A DNA stretch of 64,000 nt, from assembly GCF_014837245.1 (NCBI RefSeq), contig NZ_JACYFU010000003.1, positions 372,001-436,000 on the forward strand, written 5' to 3'. Position numbers and translations under genes: made by a program. Positions within the stretch are counted from its first letter, which is position 1. Every line of letters starts with the position of its first letter. Below are positions 18,531 through 26,575 of this stretch, in pieces. Source of the DNA: Devosia oryzisoli (GTDB lineage Bacteria; Pseudomonadota; Alphaproteobacteria; Rhizobiales; Devosiaceae). The notes under the pieces were generated by a model that was not told where the DNA came from, searched no databases, and was given only the letters and a program-made list of their open reading frames with translations.

Positions 18531-18765
18531 TGGCTCCGACTATTCTTCTCCCCATCGGGGAGAAGGTGGCGCGTAGCGCCGGATGAGGGGCTTCGAGCCG
18601 ACCCGTAGCGCAGATCGCTCCAGCGGAGCGATCTGAGGCGAGAAGGCCATGAGAGCTGCGCTCGAATGGCAGCTCCAGCGAGGGTGGAGAGAGCCCCTCT
18701 CACCGACTCGGCTCCGCCGAGCCACCTCTCCCCGATGGGGAGAGGAAGAGAGGCGACCAACACCA
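18531..18765. repeat. Palindromic, MITE-like repeat element between hisH and hisA
   Basis: The 238-bp gap is almost filled by one foldable element. Its ends are inverted copies: TTCTCCCCATCGGGGAGAAG then GTGGC near 18544-18570, and GCCACCTCTCCCCGATGGGG then AGAGGAAG near 18720-18748. Each end also holds its own small hairpin (CTCCCCATCGGGGAG, CTCCCCGATGGGGAG). The middle has the hairpin ATCGCTCCAGCGGAGCGAT (18614-18632) and 28 bases at 18643-18670 that recur at 4640-4667. No transposase is coded. The element sits inside the his operon, so it may affect hisH-to-hisA read-through. Confidence 0.8.
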
Positions 18766-19419
18766 TTACGGCGTCCACCCCAGAAAATTCTCGATCAGCT
18801 TGAGGCCCAGCGCCTGGCTCTTTTCCGGGTGGAACTGAGTCCCGAAGATGTTGTCGCGGCCAACGCAGGCGGTGACGGTGCCGCCATAGTCGGTCGTCGC
18901 CATCAGCGTCGCCGGGTCGTCGGTCTGCAGGTGATAGGAATGGACGAAATAGGCGTGCCATCCGTCCGGCCCGTCGGGGATACCGGCCAGCAGGGCATGC
19001 GGCTGCACGATCGAGATCGTGTTCCAGCCCATATGCGGGATCTTGAGCGACGGGTCGGCCGGCGCGATCTTTTCAACAGCGCCGGGAATCCAGCCCAAGC
19101 CCCGCGTCACGACCTTTTCGCGGCCTTCGCTGGCCAGGAGTTGCATGCCGACGCAGACGCCGAGGAAGGGCGTGCCGCCCCGGATCACCTTCTCGTCCAG
19201 CACTTCGATCATGCCCGGCTCGGCTCTGAGGCCCGCCATGCAGTCGGCGAAGGCACCGACCCCGGGCAGCATGATGCGATCGGCCTTGCGGACGAACTCG
19301 GGATCGTCGGTCACGGCAATCATATCGCCCCGGCCCAGCTCGCCGGCCACGCGCTCAAAGGCCTTGGCCGCGGACCGCAGATTGCCCGCGCCGTAATCGA
19401 TAATGGCCACCGTGCTCAT
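18766..19419 (-). CDS. hisH: Imidazole glycerol phosphate synthase, glutaminase subunit
   Basis: This 217-residue class I glutamine amidotransferase supplies ammonia to HisF. It begins MSTVAIIDYGAGNLRSA and has the nucleophile elbow FLGVCVGMQLLAS with the catalytic cysteine and the His-Glu pair in GTQFHPEKSQ. The oxyanion region MLPGVGAF is present. The ATG at 19419 overlaps the stop of the DUF2628 gene by 4 bp (ATGA). The length is normal. Confidence 0.97.
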   Translation of the reverse strand: MSTVAIIDYGAGNLRSAAKAFERVAGELGRGDMIAVTDDPEFVRKADRIMLPGVGAFADCMAGLRAEPGMIEVLDEKVIRGGTPFLGVCVGMQLLASEGREKVVTRGLGWIPGAVEKIAPADPSLKIPHMGWNTISIVQPHALLAGIPDGPDGWHAYFVHSYHLQTDDPATLMATTDYGGTVTACVGRDNIFGTQFHPEKSQALGLKLIENFLGWTP

Positions 19420-19772
19420 GCCCGCGCCTCCATCGCATCCAGCCGCGCCAGATCCGGGTCGGAGGCGACGCGATAGCCGGTGAGTGTATAGCCGCGGCGC
19501 CGCAGCGTCCGCCGTTGCGAGCCGGGCGTGGCAAAACCTGCAGAGACGGCAAGGAGCACGTAAAGCCAGAAGGCGGCTTCGCCCCCGGCAAACCAGCCCG
19601 CGGCAAACACGGCGATCAGCCCGATCACCACGACCACCAGTTGGCCCCAGAGCCCGTGCACCAGCGCATGGATGGGCGGCAGAAAGAACGCGAACCACGA
19701 GAACTTGTCCGCCACAGCTTCGGGCAACAAGGCACTGCCGGGCGCGGGCTTGAGAATGGCGTAGAGGGTCAA
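19416..19772 (-). CDS. DUF2628-family membrane protein
   Basis: This 118-residue protein (LTLYAILKPAPG at the start, read as MTLYAILKP) has hydrophobic segments around WFAFFLPPIHALVHGLWGQL, VVVVIGLIAVFAAGWFAGG and FWLYVLLAVSAGFATPG. This matches the DUF2628 family, regularly found upstream of hisH in Hyphomicrobiales; function unknown. TTG 19772 is preferred as the start because GGAG sits 9 bases upstream and homologues begin MTLYAI; a GTG at 19805 would extend it by 11 residues. It is translationally coupled to hisH through an ATGA overlap. Confidence 0.82.
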   Translation of the reverse strand: MTLYAILKPAPGSALLPEAVADKFSWFAFFLPPIHALVHGLWGQLVVVVIGLIAVFAAGWFAGGEAAFWLYVLLAVSAGFATPGSQRRTLRRRGYTLTGYRVASDPDLARLDAMEARA

Positions 19773-19986
19773 AGGGGGACACTCCAAGGGCTGATCGAGG
19801 TCCACTTAGTGCAAAATGCAGGACGGGGGAAGGGCAACGGTTCCTGCGTCCTCTCGCCCCTCAGGGGAAAGGGTCAGGGTGAGGGGTGAAAGCTGCGTGG
19901 CAAAGCTTGAGGCTGAACCCGTCATTCGGCCTTGTCGGGCCAACTTCTCCCCTCACGGGAGAAGGGAAAGCGGCGCCGCCCCAGGC
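19773..19986. repeat. Repeat-bearing spacer between hisB and DUF2628
   Basis: The 214-bp spacer holds short palindromes of the kind GCCCCTCAGGGG (near 19858) and TTCTCCCCTCACGGGAGAAG (near 19949-19969), with AGGGTCAGGGTGAGGGGTG between them. This wording is common in intergenic repeats of Hyphomicrobiales and resembles the ends of the 18.5-kb element. I see no gene. It interrupts the his operon downstream of hisB. Confidence 0.6.
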
Positions 19987-20574
19987 TTACAGAGTCCCCT
20001 TGGTGCTGGGCACCCGGTCACCGGCGCGCGCATCGATTTCGATGGCGTCGCGCAGTGCGCGGGCAACCGCCTTGAACATCGACTCGGCCAGATGATGGTT
20101 GTTGTCGAAGTAGAAGTTCTCGATATGCAGCGTGATGCCGGCATTGATGGCCAGCGCCTGGAAGAACTCGCGGAAGAGTTCGGTGTCGATATCGCCGATC
20201 TTGCCCTGGCTGAACTCGGCCTTGAAGACGAGGAAGGCGCGGCCCGACACGTCCAGCGCGGCACGGGTCAGCGTGCCGTCCATTGGCAGGTCGCAGCTGG
20301 CATAACGGCGGATGCCCTTCTTGTCGCCCAGGGCCTCGCGGATCGCCTGGCCGAGCGCAATGCCCACGTCTTCCACCGTGTGGTGGCTGTCGATGTGGAG
20401 GTCGCCCTTGCAAGAGACCTCTATGTCGATCAGCGAATGGCGCGAGAGCTGGTCGAGCATGTGGTCGAAAAACCCGACGCCCGTCTCCATCGCATGCGCG
20501 CCGGTGCCATCGAGATTAATCGAGACGGAAATCTCGGTCTCGTTGGTCTTGCGGGCGATCTTGGCAGTGCGCAT
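19987..20574 (-). CDS. hisB: Imidazoleglycerol-phosphate dehydratase
   Basis: This 195-residue stand-alone IGPD dehydrates IGP to imidazole acetol phosphate. It starts [20 protein letters not shown] and has both manganese-binding histidine motifs, [14 protein letters not shown] near residue 66 and [16 protein letters not shown] near residue 160. The length fits the monofunctional bacterial form with no phosphatase domain. It is the first his gene here, and its start faces a 472-bp divergent gap shared with hslV. Confidence 0.97.
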   Translation of the reverse strand: MRTAKIARKTNETEISVSINLDGTGAHAMETGVGFFDHMLDQLSRHSLIDIEVSCKGDLHIDSHHTVEDVGIALGQAIREALGDKKGIRRYASCDLPMDGTLTRAALDVSGRAFLVFKAEFSQGKIGDIDTELFREFFQALAINAGITLHIENFYFDNNHHLAESMFKAVARALRDAIEIDARAGDRVPSTKGTL

Positions 20575-20857
20575 GGGCGGCGGTCTCCGAACTGGTCGCT
20601 CCCTAGCAGATAGCCAGAGGCGCGTGAAGATTGGGTTAGGGCGTGCGGGCGGCCATCGCGTGGCCGCCAATCTCTCAAATCTCTCCCCGCCCATTGCAGC
20701 CGCACTATCCTTGGCGCACCAACTCACGGACAGCGGGGTCGCGCGAACCGGCTTGTGAGAAGGCAGCCGGGAGCGGAGAGGTTCGTCGCTCCGTGGGTTC
20801 GTGGAGGTCCGTTGCTTTGTGCGGCGGCCCATAGTCCGCGATACCGGAAACCCCGGC

Positions 20858-20917
20858 GCATGTGGCGAGGCGTGCCTCACACACTAAAAATTACCTGGGG
20901 CGCGTCTCGCCACATGC
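20858..20917 (+). other. Long hairpin upstream of hslV, possible structured RNA
   Basis: GCATGTGGCGAG (20858-20869) and CTCGCCACATGC (20906-20917) are perfect reverse complements. With G-U pairs in RNA the stem extends inward to 17 bp, enclosing an A-rich loop around CTAAAAATTACC. The 466-bp gap between hisB and hslV is unusually long for this window and holds no credible protein gene; apart from this hairpin and the hslV promoter I see nothing certain in it. A small RNA or mRNA leader element is possible. I could not match it to 6S, SRP, RNase P or tmRNA signatures. Confidence 0.5.
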
Positions 20918-20989
20918 ACGCTGCACCAACCGAACCGCCTCTGGCGGCGCGGCGCTTCGGCATGGCCGGGCAGGGATGGGCAAGCATCG

Positions 20990-21020
20990 GTTGCAATCGC
21001 TGCCGAGGCCCCTAAATATC
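20990..21020 (+). promoter_or_regulatory. Candidate RpoH-type promoter of hslV
   Basis: GTTG at 20990-20993, 17 bases, then CCTAAATATC at 21011-21020. It departs from CTTG-N17/18-CYTATNTNNG at three fixed positions (the first base, the fifth of the -10 and the last G). It lies 26 bp before hslV, an established heat-shock gene, which makes the weak match believable. Confidence 0.55.
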
Positions 21021-21046
21021 ACTCAACAGTTCGGAGTACCCTCCCC

Positions 21047-21607
21047 ATGAGTGATAACAACTTTCCCGGCTGGCACGGGACGACGATCGTGTCTGTCCGT
21101 AAGGGCAACAAGGTCGTGGTCGCCGGTGACGGCCAGGTGTCCATGGGCCAGACCGTGATGAAACACGGGGCCAAGAAAGTGCGGCGTCTCGCCGGCGACA
21201 AGGTCATCGGCGGGTTTGCCGGTTCGACCGCCGATGCCTTTACCCTGTTCGAGCGCCTCGAAGGCAAGCTCGAGCAATATCCGAACCAGCTGATGCGGGC
21301 GGCCGTCGAACTCGCCAAGGACTGGCGTACGGACCGGTATTTGAGGAAGCTCGAGGCGATGATGATCGTCGCGGACAAGACCGATACGCTGGTCCTCACC
21401 GGCAATGGCGACGTCCTCACCCCCGATCATGGCGTCATCGCCATCGGCTCGGGCGGCAACTATGCTTTTTCGGCGGCCCTGGCCCTGCACCAGTCGACTG
21501 ACCTGGATGCCGAGGAGATCGCGCGCCGTGCCATGAGGATCGCGGAGGAAATCTGCGTCTATACCAACAGCAATGTCACCCTCGAAGCCATCGAGCTCGA
21601 CGCGTGA
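21047..21607 (+). CDS. hslV: ATP-dependent protease subunit HslV
   Basis: This 186-residue proteasome-like peptidase forms the HslVU (ClpYQ) heat-shock protease with HslU. The catalytic threonine lies in [19 protein letters not shown] after removal of a short N-terminal propeptide, and the lysine follows in VRKGNK. The blocks [15 protein letters not shown] and [15 protein letters not shown] are diagnostic. The short propeptide is typical of Alphaproteobacteria. The GNAT gene overlaps its stop (GTGA). Confidence 0.98.
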   Translation: MSDNNFPGWHGTTIVSVRKGNKVVVAGDGQVSMGQTVMKHGAKKVRRLAGDKVIGGFAGSTADAFTLFERLEGKLEQYPNQLMRAAVELAKDWRTDRYLRKLEAMMIVADKTDTLVLTGNGDVLTPDHGVIAIGSGGNYAFSAALALHQSTDLDAEEIARRAMRIAEEICVYTNSNVTLEAIELDA

Positions 21608-22122
21608 GTTTCGTCATCCGCCGGCTCGGATCGCAGGACCGGGACGCCTATCGCGCCATTCGGCACAAGGCGCTGTCCGACCATCCGGAGGCTTTCGTCT
21701 CGACGGCCGAAGCCTTCGCGCGAAAGTCCGATGCGGAGCTGGTGCAGACGCTGGACGCCCTCACCATCTTTGCGGCGGTCCTGCCGGATGGATCGGTGGG
21801 CGGCATCAACGCCTTCATGCGCCATGACGGTGCCAAGGAGCGCCATCGGGGCTGGATGATCCAGGTCTATGTGCGCCCCGAACATCGCGGCACGGGGATG
21901 GCGCAGGCCCTGGTGGAACACCTCCTGGAGCACGCCAGGGCAGAGGTGCTGCAGGTCCATCTGGGCGTCTGGTCAGAGAACCTGCCGGCGATCAGACTTT
22001 ACCAAAGGCTGGGCTTCAAGACCTATGGCACCGAGCCCCGCTATCTCTTCGTGAACGGTCGATACATCGACGAACACTTGATGGTGCGCTTCCTCGACAA
22101 GGCACCTGGAGACCAGAAATGA
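21604..22122 (+). CDS. GNAT-family N-acetyltransferase between hslV and hslU
   Basis: This 172-residue acetyltransferase has the GNAT acetyl-CoA-binding motif A in [20 protein letters not shown] and the motif B region [20 protein letters not shown]. It uses a GTG start overlapping the hslV stop by 4 bp, and its own stop overlaps the hslU ATG by 4 bp. All three genes are therefore one translationally coupled unit. The placement between hslV and hslU is shared with other Hyphomicrobiales. The acetyl acceptor is unknown; a link to the protease is suggested only by position. Confidence 0.9.
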   Translation: MSFVIRRLGSQDRDAYRAIRHKALSDHPEAFVSTAEAFARKSDAELVQTLDALTIFAAVLPDGSVGGINAFMRHDGAKERHRGWMIQVYVRPEHRGTGMAQALVEHLLEHARAEVLQVHLGVWSENLPAIRLYQRLGFKTYGTEPRYLFVNGRYIDEHLMVRFLDKAPGDQK

Positions 22123-23432
22123 GCGAAACCAATTTTTCCCCTCGCGAGATCGTTTCCGAGCTCGACCGCCACATCGTGGGCCAGGCTGACGCCAAGCGCG
22201 CGGTGGCTGTCGCGCTGCGCAACCGCTGGCGGCGCCAGCAGCTGACACCCGATCTCCGGCGGGAGGTGACCCCCAAGAATATCCTGATGATCGGGCCGAC
22301 CGGCGTGGGCAAGACGGAAATTTCCCGTCGTCTGGCGCGCCTCGCCCAGGCGCCCTTCGTCAAGGTGGAAGCCACCAAGTTCACCGAAGTGGGCTATGTC
22401 GGCCGCGACGTGGAGCAGATCGTGCGCGACCTGGTGGAAGCCGGGATCACCGTGCTGCGCGACAAGCGCCGCCGCGATGTCGAGGCGCAAGCCCACCACA
22501 ATGCCGAGGAGCGCGTGCTCGATGCGCTGGTGGGGACTTCCGCCACGCCTTCGACGCGCGACAGCTTCCGCACCAAGCTCCGGAACAACGAGCTCGACGA
22601 CAGGGAAGTCGAGATCGAGATGACCCCGGCCATGCCGCAGGGCTTCGATTTCCCCGGCATGCAGGGTGGCGGCATCGGCATGATCAATATTTCCGACATG
22701 TTCAAGCAGGCCATGGGCGGGCGCGGCGTCAAGCGCAAGATCAAGGTCAAGGATGCCTATGAGCCCCTGATCGCCGAAGAGGCCGACAAGCTGCTCGACC
22801 AGGACCAGCTCAAGGCCGAAGCCATCGAGCTCGTCGAAAACCACGGCATCGTCTTCATCGACGAGATCGACAAGGTCGCCGCCCGCGAGGGCGGTGGCGG
22901 CGTCGTCGGCGGACCGTCCCGCGAGGGCGTGCAGCGGGACCTGCTGCCGCTCATCGAGGGCACGACGGTCTCGACCAAGTACGGCCCGGTCAAGACCGAC
23001 CACATCCTCTTCATCGCCTCGGGCGCGTTCCACGTGTCCAAGCCCTCGGACCTCTTGCCCGAACTGCAGGGTCGCCTGCCGATCCGGGTGGAACTCAAGG
23101 CGCTCACCCGCGAGGACTTCATCCGCATTCTCAGCGACACCGAAGCCAGCCTCATCAAGCAGTACATCGCGCTGATGGGCACGGAAGGGGTGACGCTGAG
23201 CGTGACCCAGGACGCCATTGAGGCGATCGCCGATGCGGCCGTGCAGGTCAATTCCACCGTGGAGAACATCGGCGCACGGCGGTTGCAGACGGTCATGGAG
23301 CGGCTGGTCGAAGAAATCTCGTTCGACGCGCCCGACAAGGCCGGCCAGACGATCAGCATCGACGGCGCCTTCGTGCGCGACAAGGTGGGCGCCCTGGCCA
23401 AGGACACAGACCTGAGCAAGTTCGTGCTCTAA
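22119..23432 (+). CDS. hslU: ATP-dependent protease ATPase subunit HslU
   Basis: This 437-residue AAA+ unfoldase feeds substrates to HslV. Walker A is [19 protein letters not shown] (near residues 52-70) and Walker B is [13 protein letters not shown]. The I-domain insertion lies between, and the sensor-2 region is [20 protein letters not shown]. The C-terminal residues DLSKFVL, which insert into HslV, are present. The length is typical. Confidence 0.98.
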   Translation: MSETNFSPREIVSELDRHIVGQADAKRAVAVALRNRWRRQQLTPDLRREVTPKNILMIGPTGVGKTEISRRLARLAQAPFVKVEATKFTEVGYVGRDVEQIVRDLVEAGITVLRDKRRRDVEAQAHHNAEERVLDALVGTSATPSTRDSFRTKLRNNELDDREVEIEMTPAMPQGFDFPGMQGGGIGMINISDMFKQAMGGRGVKRKIKVKDAYEPLIAEEADKLLDQDQLKAEAIELVENHGIVFIDEIDKVAAREGGGGVVGGPSREGVQRDLLPLIEGTTVSTKYGPVKTDHILFIASGAFHVSKPSDLLPELQGRLPIRVELKALTREDFIRILSDTEASLIKQYIALMGTEGVTLSVTQDAIEAIADAAVQVNSTVENIGARRLQTVMERLVEEISFDAPDKAGQTISIDGAFVRDKVGALAKDTDLSKFVL

Positions 23433-23491
23433 GAGGGCGCCCATCGAAGGCCGCACGCACTAGAGGCCATCATGCACCGAAGCCCCCCGCC

Positions 23492-23583
23492 CACCGTCAT
23501 TGCCCGGCTTGTCCGGGCAATCCATCTCCGCCGCTGCGGATGGAAAGCTGGATCACCCGGACAAGCCGGGTGATGACGGATCA
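23492..23583. repeat. Inverted pair of CCGG-centred palindromic repeats
   Basis: CACCGTCATTGCCCGGCTTG then TCCGGGCAATCCATCTCCG (23492-23530) is followed, in opposite orientation, by AGCTGGATCACCCGGACAAG then CCGGGTGATGACGGATCA (about 23546-23583). These are the cleanest copies of the family also seen at 3145-3270 and 15235-15274, here between the convergent genes hslU and the XRE regulator. Confidence 0.85.
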
Positions 23584-23595
23584 AGATGGTCCCGC

Positions 23596-23964
23596 CTACC
23601 GCTTCCGGCCCGCCCGCCGCACCAGCTCGTCACGCAAGTACCGCAAATCCTCGGCCTCGAGCCGTCCGATATCATCGCGCAACCGGTTGGTCAGTTCGGT
23701 TGCTTCCGGTGTCAGCCCACCGGTATCGATGGTGACTTTCGGGTCGGAGATTTCCGCCAGACGCTGGAGTTCTTCGGCCTCGTCCCAGATGACGTTGAAA
23801 AAGGCGATGATGCGATGAAGCAGGAAACTGGTGGGCTGCCCGCGCTTGCCATGTTCCAGCGCCGAAAGGTAGGCGCTCGAGACGTTGAGTGCGGCCGCCA
23901 TCTCCTTGAGCGAGATGCCGCGGGCTTCCCGCATTGCACGAAGTTTCGCGCCCAGCGGGGTCAT
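23596..23964 (-). CDS. XRE-family helix-turn-helix regulator
   Basis: This 122-residue protein has an N-terminal Cro/CI-type HTH (LGAKLRAMREARGISLKEMA ... SSAYLSALEHGKRGQPT, residues about 4-46). The C-terminal segment is acidic and helical with an Arg/Lys end. ATG 23964 overlaps the stop of the Smr gene by 4 bp. Homologues sit next to smr in related genomes; the target genes are unknown. Confidence 0.88.
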   Translation of the reverse strand: MTPLGAKLRAMREARGISLKEMAAALNVSSAYLSALEHGKRGQPTSFLLHRIIAFFNVIWDEAEELQRLAEISDPKVTIDTGGLTPEATELTNRLRDDIGRLEAEDLRYLRDELVRRAGRKR

Positions 23965-24542
23965 GCCCGGCGCAGGCGCACATACCACGCCCCCTCCCCG
24001 CCATGTCCACGGGCCGCAACGCTCCAGCCGGTCACCAGATGCGCAAGGCCCGGCTCCGAAAGCCATATCGGCAGCATGGTGCGCAGTATTCCCCGCTCGT
24101 TCATGGCCGCAATATAATCGTTGTCCGTTCTGGCGCCCTTGCCGGTTATCACCAGAATGGTGCGCTCACCCTTTGACGCGCGAGCGCCGATGAAGCGGCG
24201 CAAGGCCTCGCGGGCTTCCGCCTGGGTCATGCCGTGGAGGTCGATGGTGCCGTCAATCTCGATCCGACCCCGCCGGACCTTGCGATGAATGGCCGGATCC
24301 ACGGCCTTGTCGGGGGTCGCTCCACGCGGCGCGGGAGCTTGATAGGCGGGCAGAAAAGGTGTTCCGCGAGCAAGGGGCTTGAGCGACGGCTTTTCCGGCG
24401 CGGGTGGTTTCTCCTCCAACCCGGGAAGCGTCCCGTGCCCCAGCTTGAGCAGACCCTTGCGGCGCAGGGGCTCCACGGTCGCGGCAACGCTGGTCCAGAG
24501 ATGGAAGTCGTGCGGCAGGCGCCTAGTGTCGCGTTTGGACAT
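23961..24542 (-). CDS. Smr/MutS2-C domain protein
   Basis: This 193-residue protein starts MSKRDTRRLPHDFHLWTSVAATVEPL. It has a proline-rich middle and a C-terminal Smr domain (GTIDLHGMTQAEAREALRRF, VITGKG and the closing GEGAWYVRLRRA). Smr domains can nick DNA or RNA, and stand-alone members (YdaL/SmrB-like) act in nucleic-acid or ribosome-rescue processes. The DLHG motif and TGKG loop are intact. Its role in this organism is inferred only at family level. Confidence 0.9.
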   Translation of the reverse strand: MSKRDTRRLPHDFHLWTSVAATVEPLRRKGLLKLGHGTLPGLEEKPPAPEKPSLKPLARGTPFLPAYQAPAPRGATPDKAVDPAIHRKVRRGRIEIDGTIDLHGMTQAEAREALRRFIGARASKGERTILVITGKGARTDNDYIAAMNERGILRTMLPIWLSEPGLAHLVTGWSVAARGHGGEGAWYVRLRRA

Positions 24543-24565
24543 CGCCTTGGCCCGCCTGCGCTCGA

Positions 24566-25282
24566 TCAGTCGAGCTGGCTCGTCCCCACGACCTTCCAGT
24601 TGGGGTCGCGCGATTTGGGATTGCGGGCGAAGGTCCACTCGTCGGCGACGGTCTGGACGCTGTCGGCATTGCCCTCGATCAGGTTGCCATCCTTGTCGCG
24701 CGTGGCCGAAACCACCTCGGCGTGGAAATCCACCGTCACCGACACCTGCTTGCGGTCATCCTCGGCATGCACGATGGCGACCTTGGGAAGGCCAACAAAG
24801 GTAAAGTCGACCTTCTGGCCAGCCGCTTCGCGATCGGAAATGGCCTTCTGGAAACCCTCGAAGACATCCTTCTCAAGAAGGTTCTTGAGCGTCTGGCGAT
24901 CGCCCTCCGCATAGGCGGTGAGGATCATCTCATAGGCCTGCTTGGCGCCATCGAGGAAGGATTTGGGGGTGAAGGTGGGGTCGGCCGCAGCGACGGTACG
25001 CAGACCATTGGCCAGTGCCTCGTTGCCCGGGGCGGCCTGCTCGATTTCGGCCTCAAGTTTGCGGGCCCGGCGTTCCATATCGAGGTCCGGTTGCTCGGCC
25101 GGCCGCGGACGCAGCGGGGTCACCGTATCGTCGGCGGGTTTCTCGTTGCGCACCGAACGGCTGCGATCGACTGGCGGCCGCTCGTTGCCCGTCCGTGTGC
25201 CCAGGACCGAGCGCAGCCGGAACAGCACGAACACCGCCACGACGATGGCGATAAGGGTGGGCAGATCGAGAAAATCGTCCAT
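24566..25282 (-). CDS. Tim44/TimA-domain membrane-anchored protein
   Basis: This 238-residue protein has an N-terminal membrane anchor (LPTLIAIVVAVFVLFRL), a proline/charged linker and a C-terminal Tim44-like domain (FLDGAKQAYEMILTAYAEGD ... WTFARNPKSRDPNWKVVGTSQLD). In Alphaproteobacteria such proteins are inner-membrane homologues of mitochondrial Tim44; their function is only partly understood. ATG 25282 (MDDFLDLPTL) is preferred. It is divergent from fxsA, and a perfect CCTATATATAGG palindrome at 25351-25362 in the gap could serve promoters in both directions. Confidence 0.9.
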   Translation of the reverse strand: MDDFLDLPTLIAIVVAVFVLFRLRSVLGTRTGNERPPVDRSRSVRNEKPADDTVTPLRPRPAEQPDLDMERRARKLEAEIEQAAPGNEALANGLRTVAAADPTFTPKSFLDGAKQAYEMILTAYAEGDRQTLKNLLEKDVFEGFQKAISDREAAGQKVDFTFVGLPKVAIVHAEDDRKQVSVTVDFHAEVVSATRDKDGNLIEGNADSVQTVADEWTFARNPKSRDPNWKVVGTSQLD

Positions 25283-25450
25283 GAAACCAGTCACCTTGCA
25301 CGGGATGTGGCGATAAATCGCCCCTGGCGCTCGTTCCACGCCAAAGCCGACCTATATATAGGGAAGACTTGAACTCAAAACCAGTTCACGATGGGGCGAA
25401 GGATTATTTGCCGCGCCTCTCGCCAACCCAGAGCCCAAGGAGCCGGCGCC

Positions 25451-25918
25451 GTGGCCCGACTGATTGCCCTCTGTTTTCTTCTGCTGCCCCTCCTGGAGAT
25501 CGCCGTCTTCATCCTGGTCGGCCGCAGCATCGGCCTTTTTCCCACTCTGGCTCTGGTTATTCTGGCGGCCGTTGGCGGCGCCCTGCTGCTGCGCCAGCAA
25601 GGTCTGGGTGTCGTGGCCCGCATGCGCTCGAGCATGAACGCCGGCGCCTTGCCGGGGCGCGAAATGTTCGACGCCATGCTGATCGGCTTTGCCGCGCTGC
25701 TTCTGGTGCTGCCCGGGTTCCTCAGCGACATCGCCGCGCTGGCCCTGCTGCTGCCGCCGGTCCGCCATTGGATCTTTGGCGCTCTCGCTAGACGCGTGCG
25801 CGTCGTCGACACCACCACGACGACATACCGCCGCGGCTTCGATCCGGAAGACCCGCGACTGGGCCAGCCCGAAATCATCGAGCTCGACGACGAGAACTGG
25901 CGCGGCGACCGGCGCTAA
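25451..25918 (+). CDS. fxsA: FxsA-family membrane protein
   Basis: This 155-residue protein has the FxsA layout: a first membrane segment (LIALCFLLLPLLEIAVFILVG), a second (TLALVILAAVGGALLLRQQG) and the block MLIGFAALLLVLPGFLSDIAALALLLPP, then a hydrophilic tail. E. coli FxsA is a membrane protein linked to exclusion of phage T7. The start is GTG 25451, with AAGGAG seven bases upstream. secB follows on the same strand after 81 bp. Confidence 0.88.
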   Translation: MARLIALCFLLLPLLEIAVFILVGRSIGLFPTLALVILAAVGGALLLRQQGLGVVARMRSSMNAGALPGREMFDAMLIGFAALLLVLPGFLSDIAALALLLPPVRHWIFGALARRVRVVDTTTTTYRRGFDPEDPRLGQPEIIELDDENWRGDRR

Positions 25919-25927
25919 AGGGCTGAT

Positions 25928-25987
25928 GCTTGTCCCTCCAGGACAAAGATGCTAGCCACCCACAGTATTTGTGCGTCCAGGACAAGC
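25928..25987 (+). promoter_or_regulatory. secB leader with two competing stem options
   Basis: GCTTGTCC at 25928-25935 can pair with GGACAA at 25941-25946 (short local hairpin, loop CTCCA) or, with eight perfect pairs, with GGACAAGC at 25980-25987, just before the AGGAAAAAG ribosome-binding region of secB. The two pairing partners lie in a 10-bp direct repeat TCCAGGACAA (25937-25946 and 25976-25985). This could be a translational switch or just chance repeats; no ligand is implied. Confidence 0.4.
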
Positions 25988-25999
25988 AGGAAAAAGAAC

Positions 26000-26515
26000 A
26001 TGGCCGACGAAACCCAGGGCGAAGGCGCCCCGCAGCAGCCTGGCAACCCGCCCAGCATGAACCTCGTGGGCCAGTATATCCGAGACCTGTCCTTCGAGAA
26101 CCCCAACGCGCCCGCTTCCCTCATGGGTGGCGCGAGCAACCCGGCGTTCAACGTCTCCATCTCGGTCGGCGTCAAGAAGCAGAGCGACGAAGTCTACGCC
26201 GTTGAGTTGACGCTCAATGCGAAGGCCAATCGCGAAGAGACGGTCCTGTTCAACGTCGAACTGGTCTATGGCGGCATCTTCCGCCTGCGCAACATCCCCG
26301 AGGCGCAGCTGTCGGGTCTGCTGATGATCGAATGCCCGAGGCTTATCTTCCCGTTCGCGCGCCAGGTGCTGGCCAGCATCACGCAGCAGGGCGGCTTCCC
26401 GCCGCTGATGATGGAGCCGGTCGATTTCGCCGCCATCTATCGCCAGAACCTCGCCAAACTTGCAGCCCAGCAGGGCAACGCGGCTCCGGCCGATGGTAGC
26501 GCCAAGCCCAACTGA
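26000..26515 (+). CDS. secB: Protein-export chaperone SecB
   Basis: This 171-residue cytoplasmic chaperone keeps exported proteins unfolded and hands them to SecA. It contains the SecB core: YIRDLSFENPNAP, INVSISVGVK-like strand (FNVSISVGVKKQ), VYGGIFRLRNIP and the conserved LLMIECPRLIFPFARQVLA with the peptide-binding groove, followed by GGFPPLMMEPVDFAAIY. ATG 26000 follows AGGAAAAAG. A strong terminator lies just downstream. Confidence 0.97.
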   Translation: MADETQGEGAPQQPGNPPSMNLVGQYIRDLSFENPNAPASLMGGASNPAFNVSISVGVKKQSDEVYAVELTLNAKANREETVLFNVELVYGGIFRLRNIPEAQLSGLLMIECPRLIFPFARQVLASITQQGGFPPLMMEPVDFAAIYRQNLAKLAAQQGNAAPADGSAKPN

Positions 26516-26540
26516 CCCGCGTGACGGTCCGAAATGCCAA

Positions 26541-26568
26541 AACCCCGGTCTCGCGCCGGGGTTTTTTT
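26541..26568. terminator. Terminator between secB and dnaQ, probably bidirectional
   Basis: AACCCCGG (26541-26548) pairs with CCGGGGTT (26556-26563) and is followed by seven T on the plus strand; on the minus strand the stem is followed by TTTT. It lies in the 60-bp convergent gap between secB and dnaQ. Confidence 0.9.
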
Positions 26569-26575
26569 GCCGCTT

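Noticed and set aside
18531..18765. Insertion sequence in the hisH-hisA gap
   Set aside because: Too short for a transposase and no coding similarity; described as a non-autonomous repeat instead.
20640..20860. 6S RNA, tmRNA, SRP RNA or RNase P RNA in the hisB-hslV gap
   Set aside because: None of the conserved core sequences I know for these RNAs (for example the SRP GGAAG loop or the RNase P GAGGAAAGTCC block) is present.
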